NCBI RefSeq assembly: GCF_022376445.1
Contig: NW_025955442.1
Location: 1-27,338, forward strand
Length of the DNA: 27,338 nucleotides
From: Fomitopsis serialis
Taxonomy: Eukaryota > Basidiomycota > Agaricomycetes > Polyporales > Fomitopsidaceae
Direction of reading: 5' to 3'
Shown piece after piece: positions 19,442-27,338 of this stretch. Below the pieces are notes generated by a model. The model was not told the origin of the DNA and searched no databases. It saw nothing but the letters and a program-made list of their open reading frames with translations. The position numbers and the translations under genes are program-made. Each line of letters begins with the position of its first letter. Position 1 is the first letter of the stretch.

Positions 19442-21352
19442 ATGTCCTGCACTCCCCGCATCCGCGCCCTCCTCGTCCTCGACCTCATACGCTCCCCGCC
19501 ACAGCTCGGCTTCGCTGGCCTTGACGCCCACTCTGCCTCCGTCCTGGCGCCATATGTGGAAACGACAGCGAAGAGCAAGGACAGACGCTGCTTGTCTTCG
19601 ATGCAGCAGAAATTGCAGCCGCAGATCCCTCTGCGGCGTGGCAACCTCGACAGCGACTGCAAGCGGCCTGCTCATGCGCCACGACACGCCTCGCGAAGAC
19701 CGGCTGACAGGCATTCGTTTCCACCACGCACAAAGGATGCGGCGCGCAGCTTGAGTTTGACTACACTGTACGAGGTATATGAGGCAGACGAGGACCAGAG
19801 CGCCACCGTACGTCTCTATCCTTCCTATCACTACCTCTATTCTAAATACCAGACCATGGCCAGGATGGCCTCTCCGACATGGACCACACTCTGGTATGTT
19901 TTCACTCCCATGCATACCACGTCGACTCAATGCGCGAGCAGATTACGAAAGAGCATCTCGCAAAGATTGAAGACGACTGGTCAAGATGGCGGGCTTCTCG
20001 GGAGAAGAATGTGCGACCATCCCCATCCTCTCCTGAGTCGCAGTCTAACAAAGCTCACCCTCTAGGACCATCTCCGGGAGCTGCAGCTCGACCGCCGCAA
20101 TATAGTCCTCGACTCCGCCCGTCCGGACGTCACACCACACATAGTCATCACACCTCCCGACTCCGTGGATGCATGGAATAATTACTGGGCAATCTGTGTG
20201 AACAGGACGGGACCGCAGGACTCCGCATGTCTAGAACTACCTCAGCGACATGACGGCCTCGACCCGCTCGCGTGCTCACCGGCCCCCGTTGACGGGGTAA
20301 GGCGTGTGCACCGTGCGGCCGCAAGCGCACCGCAGTGCGGCAATATGGAGGCAGAGGCGCGTACGCTGTTCTCCCCAGAACCTCGGAGAGTGTTCAGTCG
20401 GTCTTGGTTCCATTCAAGGGTATGTTCGTTCAAAACTCTATGAACGGAGTTGGATTTACAACGTTAGGTGGCGCTTGCTGCGCAGGAACGTGAATTGCCG
20501 TTTCTCGATAATATATCTGCAGCGCTGCATCGTCGGCAGCTCAGACTTGCAGTGAGTGCATCTTTCTCGACATCCGCGGATGGTTGGTTAATTGAACCTT
20601 GTAGGCGCTGGACGCAGCTTCCATTGCACCGTCATTCCGGGCACGATGGGAGGTGCTTGAGTTCGCCCACCGGCTCGAAAGAACGTTCAAGTGGACAGAC
20701 GAGGCGGAGGTGCGTGCATCTCTCTCACCTCTTGTGTCGTATGAGGTACTCACCCGTCCGCACGTAGCCTCTGCTCTCATATTTCAACCATTGCCTGGAT
20801 ACAACCGTCATCGACTCCCCAACACCCTGCACAGTACCACACATCGTCATCCAAGAACCTGCTTCCAGCGAACCACCATTCGCCGCATCGTACCACAACC
20901 CCACGCCATCCCAGCAAGACTGCTACTACCTCACCGTCCCCGCATCCTTCGTCCACTTCGTCAACGACGAATCTTACATCTGGGGCTCCTCCGGACGTAC
21001 GGGGGAAGAGGAAGAGGACTGCGCACCGCTCTTGGTCGGGGCAGTAGAAATGGAGGCGGAGGCGGACTCGACGTCGGCATCGGCGGGCTCCTGGGGCGAA
21101 GGCCCAGACACACCGTGCGGGTCGCACTACGAGCTGGGCGAGGCCATTATCGAGGAGTTCGAGGACTACGTCGAGCAGGACGAGGACGGCCTCCGGCCTT
21201 CGCCGCCTCTAGCGGAGTCATGCTGCGCGGCGGTGGAGGAGCCCGCGGGGATGGTGTCTGTGGACGTGTTTGAATGCGAGGAGGAGGATGAGTTGCCCCC
21301 GTTTGATGATTGGTATCAGAGCATCGCGAGTAGGGCGGCTCCGACTGCATAA
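19442..21352 (+). CDS. Unrecognised protein with acidic C terminus, six exons
   Basis: Exons: 19442-19807, 19864-20010, 20066-20419, 20468-20551, 20605-20709 and 20768-21352. All junctions are phase 0, the introns are 48-58 nt, and the product has 546 residues. Recognisable stretches are LVLDLIRSPP near the start, an acidic-helical segment (HLAKIEDDWSRWRASREKN), LPFLDNISAALHRRQLRLA, EFAHRLERTFKWTDEAE and a strongly acidic C-terminal third (EFEDYVEQDEDG, ECEEEDELPP). There is no signal peptide, membrane segment or known domain that I can name. A stop-free 39-nt GT-AG segment at 20297-20335 in exon 3 could be an extra intron, but is shorter than the others. The start is the least certain part: the frame is open further upstream without an ATG. 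Confidence 0.65.
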
Positions 21353-22647
21353 ATTCTTTGGGATGGCGATACCCAGCCGCGGTAGAGTAACGTCGTATAA
21401 TGTGTACTATAGCTGTGTAGCATACTATACTGTACATCATACTAAGTCGCCTTTGCGTTATTGCATTCGAGGTCCACCCTTATGGAGCCTACGCGACCGG
21501 TCCTCGGTCCGTGATCATATATACGGTATCCCCTTGCAAATTGGTACTTGGAGGTACGGCGATGACTGAGCGTATTGAGGACTGATGTGCTACCAGTAGG
21601 CTACTACCCGCACCCGAAGTCGTCAAAGACCTGTCTGACTATTAGTCCCCCTTGGGCTGTGGAATTCGTACCGTTGCTTGCAATCGCTTGAGCAACAAGG
21701 CTATATCAAACTGGGATACGAGCCATGTATCTAGTCTCCCCAGGCAGACGTAGACAATTCCTTCAACCTTCGTGCCTCAGGATATCCTTGTCCATGTATC
21801 AGGAAACTTTGCGGAAGAACCTGTCCATTCTATCAAAAGTGCGCATGCAGAGGAGGGATATCAATCAATGTAGGTCGTCGGTGTATTGTTTAACACTTGC
21901 GCCGGGTGGTATTTGCCGTCATCCGGGTGGAGACTATCGGCATAGTACCCGATACCTCGCAAAGCGGGTATAGTAACCCATGATGAATGAATGAAGCCAG
22001 AAGGAGTACTGTCTCGGAATGGAGTGATCATTGAACTCGAAGACCTGGGGAAAACCTATCGTCATGGTCCTATCAGGGCCGCAAGACTTTTTGTTATACT
22101 TGCACCGTGACCCACTGCCAGTGGAAGCGCAGCACCATCCCAGAAAGACCCAGCGATAGGCCGTAGCCGACGAATGGTAGATCACACTCACTATGTCCCG
22201 TTCAATCGGTGGTCCCAGGTCGACGTCAATTTACTGACCTGCAAAACAGTGCATCCCTGACGTGCAACGTGGCTACGGTTACATCAGCGCTGCGTGCGCG
22301 CGCCGCAACAGTCAGGCCATAACATGCGAATCACTGCATATATTACATACCAGCGAGGGTGCGTACGCGTTCAAGGAGCTGCCAGCGGCAGATAATAGGT
22401 GTTGTCAAGCCAGGCGCGGTGGCAGCCTGAGCACTAAATGCGGCGCGTTTTTCGACACAGCGGATGCCGAGACTGCAGTATGTCTACGTACGCAGCTCAC
22501 CTAACCGCATCAGTTGTGCAGTGAATCCATATCTTCTCACAACTGTCGTAGCTACTCACCCGGCTTCTCCATGTGGCATTGATAAGTTTCTTCTCTTCCG
22601 TGCGAAACAGCCCACCGGCGTCATCTTGTCGGCGAATGAGAGATCGA

Positions 22648-22981
22648 CTACAAGTACAGGGTTGCAGATGCCTTGCGCCGGGTAGGAGCCACGTCGTTGT
22701 GCGGAGAATCATCTTGCGGATGGTTGCGTGCCTCCTGCACCAACTCCCAGATGTCCTTGCCGTCGCCACACGACGAGTCGCGTCGGCCGTGCCATCTGCA
22801 TAAGCCAGCTATGCTTGCGGCTAGAGAACCACGGCGGCCGTGCGGTAAGCAATCGATCTATCACGAAGTGTGAAGACGGCCTTCATTGCGCGGGGTCTCC
22901 CCATCCTGCAGAGAGAAGCAGCCAACTCACCGGCCTGAACTTGCTCACCCATCGATGCCCACCATTCAAATATTCACCCAT
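22648..22981 (-). CDS. Candidate three-exon small protein, unrecognised
   Basis: Exons 22981-22949, 22905-22865 and 22795-22648 are joined by introns of 43 and 69 nt (GTGAGC...GCAG, GTGATA...GCAG). They give one uninterrupted frame of 73 codons starting MGEYLNGGHRW and ending in TAG. The last exon (CGDGKDIWELVQEARNHP...) has good fungal codon use. Another frame in the same place (ending ...KKLINATWRSR before a GTGAGT) also looks coding-like, so the true structure may differ, or this may be a decayed gene. No family is recognised. Confidence 0.3.
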
Positions 22982-24987
22982 CGCAGCCAGCTCTTATGAA
23001 AGGGGCGAGTGCGAGACCTGCTCGCCTTCACTAAAGCCTACGCTGGGCCACATGGGGGATATTCTACTAATACTGCAATGGCGTGACCATTCTGTCAGAT
23101 TCTGGATATCACACTGTCAACAGGTTACTTCGCGCACAAGTCCAAGAAGGGAGGAAGGAGTGCATAAACGGCTGCACGCACTCTGAGCTCCCCTACTGCC
23201 CGGAGCATCTGGCATGTTCTCTTCACGGTCAAATGCAGTAGCAGGCTAGACCAAGGTTGGACTCGTTGAAATCAGTCACCGAGTGAGCACAGCTGAAGCG
23301 AGGAACAATCGCACCTTTTGCGGGCATTTGCATCCTATACTGCCCCCTGATCAGAGTGGCCAGCGCCATATGCCACGACGTAGCATCAAACAAAGATTCA
23401 AGCAGCGAACCCGTATACGATGGTACCACACGGGACCGATCGGTCGTTCCTTATCTTCTGTCAATCCTGGCGACTGTCAGCAGCTGACGGGAAGCTGTAC
23501 GCCGGCTGACCGTCGATGTGCAAATGACGATTGTATACGTCGCCGCGAGAGGGAGCCGTCGTGCTCGACGAGATGTCGATTGCGCCAGGGTGATGATGAT
23601 GTCGAGCCCGAGTTGTCCGGAGATGGTGCGGTTGCGAAAACCAAAGTCAGACGAGACAGAGGTCCGACATCTGGACGTGTGGTTAGCGAGGGGAACGGGA
23701 ATCGGCTAGTCGACTGGTGAGTAGTAAGTATACTACTTACCGCGAGGACAGCGGTGGCTGTAGCCACCAACACAGAGCACCAGACTGCCGGTTTGCCGCA
23801 TATAGTCCTACGAGAGACGGGTCCGGCCTGTCGATGCGCGCGCGAAGACTTCTGTGAACGGTTCGTACTGCAGGCCAGTACCGATCCCTTCACAGAGGTC
23901 TCGCGCAGCCAAGAAGCCTAGCATGCATCCCGGGCCAAAGACAGCACGCGTTATCGCCCAGTCGACTGTCGAGCGCGCTGACGATATCACGCATCCACAC
24001 CGGTACCCACCGCAGCCAAAGCCTTGATCAACGCTACGCGCGCCGTACTAGTACCACTAGGACCAAGCCCGCCTTAGCATCTTCGACGCACGTCGACGTC
24101 GCGGCTGCCGCCGGGTCGACGGCTCTTCGACGCTAGCACGGTTTCCGCCACACCCTTTCCTTGGACTCGCGACTGCGAGTCGGAAGCAAGTCGGAAGTAT
24201 GCGGAATGGCCTAGCGTCCTACTATTTTGAATTGGCAAGTACTTGGACACTACACAGCCGGTTTGGGGGTGGCGACGATCGTTTCGTTAGCTGGTAGACG
24301 TTTCCCCGCACGCACGAGTAGCGTGCACGATGCCGCGATGGTAGGAGATGGTCTGGACTCTGCGCCTGATGGTAGACATGTTTGCTAAATCAAGCTGACA
24401 TGATGAAGCGAGTTGGACAGGGAGGGAGCACCTGTGCCGTTTGGAGAAGCCATCAACACAGACCGTAAGTAACGTCGACTAATGCCGACACATGATTTCG
24501 GCGGAACCGCCAGTTGTAACCCGGAGGGAGAGAGAAAGAGGGTTTCTGGGCTAACATGTTTGTGAAGGTTGCTTCGTTTGCGCCGGTCTGCCTGCTGACC
24601 TTATGTCAGCCCGAGGCAACATGTTTCGTCCGAAGGGAAGCTAAATGCAAAAGCCTCCGCCAAGTTGGGACCCCCACACCTGCAGGCAGGACACGGCGGT
24701 TCTAAGTTACGCGCACACGCGGACAACGCGACGGCCACGCCTGCGAGGCCACAAAGCGCAGATTGGACGCGGGGGGTCCCGGGTATGATAGAAGGGAGAC
24801 GGAGTGAATGGCGGAAGGACGGCGTACGAGTGACGCCGGTTCGGCACGATGAGAGAGTGTGCAAGGGGATGCCGTCACCCGAGCCCTTCCAGAATGTCAG
24901 TAGCCTTTGTGGCGGGCTGCCCAGTTCGCCCGCGTGAACCTCGAGACAGGGACGCCACCATCAGCTTAGCCCAGGACGCGCAGCAGA

Positions 24988-25541
24988 ATGCGGGGAGTGC
25001 TGTACCCTCAGCGATTGATCACACTAGAGAGCGATGGATTGACGAGAATTAACTGCGCAAGCGTGGATACACCTCAGGAATGGAGGAGCGTACGTACCTG
25101 TACGTTATGTGGAAAAGTACTGGACCTGTGGAGGCACGGCCTCATAGGTCTGGCTCTGTGCACGAAAGGAAAGGGCCACCGGTTCATCAAGAATGACGGC
25201 AGGCCGCCGTCCGGCAGCATGCTTACGCTACATAGAATGAATGTGCTGACTGGCCTGAAGGACGCTCGTGCGCGTGAGATGTGGATGCATCTGACGATGG
25301 GCCCAAGGTCTGGTAGCATCTGGGGAAACAGAAAGTACGATGAGAAGATGGCAGAGGCGCTAAGGTGAGTATTGCCGCGAGGGTACCCCGCGCTCGAGAC
25401 GCTGGGAGGCTTCGAGCGAACTACAAACGTGCGACGGCGAGTGCGTCACCTAGTGCATACGCAGCGAGCAAGACGAGGGGGAAAACCCGGGAGGATAAAA
25501 GGCGTCCAAGGCACGGGCAGAGCCGTAGTCCGCGTCGATAG
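24988..25541 (+). CDS. Candidate two-exon protein, unrecognised
   Basis: An ATG at 24988 leads to a strong donor (AG|GTGAGT at 25365). A 44-nt intron (25365-25408) joins in frame to an exon ending in TAG at 25541, 169 residues in all. The middle (FIKNDGRPPSGSM, MWMHLTMGPRSG) has acceptable codon use. The C terminus is very basic and Ser/Arg-rich. The upstream half may be non-coding. It overlaps the minus-strand candidate at 25450-25824, so at most one of them is real. Confidence 0.22.
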
Positions 25542-25824
25542 GCCCAGCGCAGGCCGGTTGCGGGCAAATTGAGGACGGCAGATACGGCGAGGGGGCTTCC
25601 GGCCTGGGGAGACGGATAACGCGGGCGGGCTGCAATGAATCAGAAGAACGCGCTATAGGCACTCGCTCTATGCCTCCGCAGCCGTACGGAATAGGCAGGA
25701 GGACCACCAAGATGGGCGCCGGCGCGGGCGGTGGCACGCCGATAAAAGCGGCGGGAGGCCGCAGAAGATTGCCATACTGGGAGAACGGCGGGCCGATAGC
25801 CGGAGAATGCGAGCAATGGACCAT
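25450..25824 (-). CDS. Candidate Pro-rich single-exon protein, unrecognised
   Basis: An ATG at 25824 opens 124 codons to a TAG at 25450. The product is rich in Pro, Ala and Ser (PPFSQYGNLLRPPAAF, PPPAPAPILVVLLPIPYG). Third positions avoid A, as in real genes here, whereas the complementary plus frame needs many rare codons. It starts about 200 bp from the divergent CASTOR-like gene. There is no domain, and it could be a GC-skew artefact. Confidence 0.25.
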   Translation of the reverse strand: MVHCSHSPAIGPPFSQYGNLLRPPAAFIGVPPPAPAPILVVLLPIPYGCGGIERVPIARSSDSLQPARVIRLPRPEAPSPYLPSSICPQPACAGPIDADYGSARALDAFYPPGFSPSSCSLRMH

Positions 25825-26021
25825 GGGCGGCTATCAAAAATGATTTTGGAGCCAAGTATAGGTGCAGATCGAAATCACTGCACTCCTCGCACTCTCGCAG
25901 GCGTCCGTCCCCTTTGCGCGAGAACTCCCTTCTCGCCCGTCACCCGCTCGGCCTATAACCCCGGTCGCTTCCTACCTCCCCTCTTTCCCTCCTTCTTCCA
26001 CGACCCCTCCCCCGGGCCTCC

Positions 26022-27338
26022 ATGAGCGACAGCGTCACCATCTCTCTCCTCCCTGTCTCGCTCGCCCTCGTCCATGTCCCTCGTTCACGACTAGATACCC
26101 TCACCCAGCACATCCTCCGCCAGATCCTCAGACCCAAGACCAGCTTCCTAAATATCACCTGCAACGAGATTGAGCTCAGCCTCTTCGCCGAGGGTCACGC
26201 GCTCAAGGAGTTTGAGAACATCGCACGCAAGGACGTACGAAAGCTGCGCAGGAGAAGGGAGGCGCAGAGCGCTACCAGGACATGTCAGAGGGCACAGAGC
26301 AGGCGGCGCAGGCCCGACTGGGAGCCCATAGAGGTGTCGTCCGACAGATGGAGTGTCCTCCAGATTGACTCGCATTCTGACTCACTCGGTGCGTCCAAAT
26401 TCGTTGTGTGCTCCAGGCCCGTACTAAACGCTCGTCCTCGAAGGTGACAATTCTGGCGCGCGAGTGCGCGAATTGTCGGCGCCTCTCGCCGCCGCGGGCA
26501 TCTCCATCCTCTACCAGTCCTCGTACATGAGCGACTTCATCTTCGTGAGTACGCCTGAAAATTTCTGCCGACCCCCTCACAATATTGCACGTAACCCGGC
26601 TGTACCTATCCCAGACCTATCCAGTCCCTTCATCCTTATCGCCGTCGGTTCCTTAACCCTCCTTCCGTTCGATCCGGTCTGATGTATGCCGGCATTCATT
26701 TACCGGTTCTACACATCCTCTGCGTCTATCAACTATGACGATTCGCTTGCTCAACGCCTTCTATTAGGTAAATCCGCTCGCCTATCCCAGGTGATGTCTC
26801 TGCTTGCGACGGCAGGATTTGACCTATACTCGGACAACCCCGCCAACCTCACCGCGCAGCTATCGACGTTCGCCTCGCCGCTGCTCTCGCCTACACAGGA
26901 CGATATCTCGGTCTCCCTACTGGACCTCAACTCGCTGGGTCCAACATCGGGCAGCACGCGGGTAGACCCAGGCGGAGGCGCGGTATTCACTCGCTCACGC
27001 AGCAGCACCGACGCGACCAACAGTTCCTCGGGCAGCCGCGCACCTTCTATCTTACAGATGTCAAGCCCGCACGACTTCTCCCCCGGCCCGACCTCGCCCA
27101 TCTCGCCTCTCGCCTTCGACATGCCCGTGCCGCCATCAAGCGAGGGTGATGCGGACGCAGATGCAGATGCAGACACTGAAGGCGACGACGTGCTGATGAA
27201 GACGCCCGCACCAGGCCCTGCGCCAAGGCCGGCGATGAGCCGCTCGCAGTCGCACTCCCCTCGGGGTGCGACGTGAGCGTGCTCGTGCCGGACTTGACGT
27301 ACGTCGGCCTGTCGGACGAGCATGCGGAGATGTGGGGG
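26022..27338 (+). CDS. CASTOR-like ACT-domain protein, cut by the right edge
   Basis: Inferred exons are 26022-26388, 26444-26548, 26768-27189 and 27228 to the edge. The first ACT-like unit reads LPVSLALVHVPRSRL, FLNITCNEIELSLFAEG, RWSVLQIDSHSD, APLAAAGISILYQSSYMSDF and then KSARLSQVMSLLATAGFDLY. This strand/helix order matches the CASTOR1/GATS-like family, whose animal member CASTOR1 is the cytosolic arginine sensor of mTORC1. A Ser/Pro-rich linker with an Asp-Ala repeat follows. A second unit then starts at VSVLVPDLTYVGLSDEHAEM, in a shifted frame, which requires an intron (38 nt proposed) after 27189. Intron 1 has a textbook TACTAAAC branch point; intron 2 is unusually long (219 nt). A stop-free 54-nt segment at 26239-26292 may be one more intron. 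Confidence 0.7.

Larger units (their letters stand above)
21353..26021. other. 4.7-kb gene-poor region with weak candidates only
   Basis: In contrast to the dense flanks, this stretch holds no confident gene. Long frames are short, overlapping and inconsistent in codon use. I see no terminal repeats, target-site duplications or transposase/reverse-transcriptase motifs. It also holds a 7-bp stem hairpin at 23720-23737 (AGTAGTA/TACTACT). Candidate exons are listed separately at 22648-22981, 24988-25541 and 25450-25824. It may be old, decayed sequence or carry unannotatable small genes or non-coding RNA. Confidence 0.45.

Noticed and set aside
20653..21273. Plus-strand Arg/Gly-rich 206-codon frame
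   Set aside because: It is a shifted frame over exons 5-6 of the six-exon gene; the acidic frame continues the splice phase.
25541..25846. Plus-strand Gly/Arg-rich reading ending near 25846
   Set aside because: It looks protein-like but needs many rare A-ending codons; the complementary minus frame fits codon use better, and neither is certain.
26751..27323. Minus-strand 190-codon frame
   Set aside because: It is antisense to the CASTOR-like gene, which shows recognisable ACT-domain motifs.
1..27338. tRNA, rRNA, CRISPR arrays, intact transposons or LTRs
   Set aside because: Scanning for T-loop motifs, regularly spaced repeats, terminal repeats and transposase or reverse-transcriptase motifs by eye gave nothing convincing; a computed search could still find degenerate elements.

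Overview
The window looks like nuclear DNA of a filamentous basidiomycete, probably an agaricomycete. Genes are compact and GC-rich. They are cut by many short GT-AG introns (mostly 50-75 nt) with CTRAY-like branch points, A is avoided at third codon positions, and TATA boxes lie 60-100 bp upstream of some starts. I see no operons, no bacterial ribosome-binding sites and no confident tRNA, rRNA, CRISPR array or intact transposon. All gene models were spliced by eye from the sequence; family names rest on motif recognition, not on a database search.

Layout. Position 1-134 (-) holds the start of a gene leaving the left edge. Position 0.9-2.5 kb (-) holds a tandem pair of tiny genes encoding an identical 31-residue, four-cysteine peptide. 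Each copy is split by an intron after its second codon. Position 3.1-4.0 kb (+) is an APH/choline-kinase-like phosphotransferase. Position 4.5-5.5 kb (-) is a membrane-anchored short-chain dehydrogenase of the 17-beta-HSD/3-ketoacyl-CoA reductase type. Position 5.8-8.2 kb (-) is a Cue3/ASCC2 homologue (ribosome quality control trigger complex) with an RGG-type tail. Position 8.7-13.3 kb (-) is a 1,453-residue Ser/Pro/Ala-rich, probably disordered protein in five exons. Position 14.3-16.1 kb (-) is a ten-exon, membrane-anchored short-chain dehydrogenase. Position 16.9-18.1 kb (+) is an F-box-like protein. Position 19.4-21.4 kb (+) is an unrecognised six-exon protein. Position 21.4-26.0 kb is gene-poor, with only weak candidate exons. 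From 26.0 kb to the right edge (+) lies the start of a CASTOR-like ACT-domain protein.

The neighbours do not form an obvious pathway or cluster: two unrelated SDR oxidoreductases, an RQC factor, an F-box protein and a putative amino-acid sensor look like ordinary fungal housekeeping synteny. The most unusual items are the duplicated Cys-peptide mini-genes, with synonymous-only divergence and a conserved pair of splice-like sites after the stop codon, and a four-times repeated basic-x-Ser-x-Ala-x-Leu motif in the large disordered protein. Several introns are in frame and stop-free, so simple ORF calls would misannotate them.
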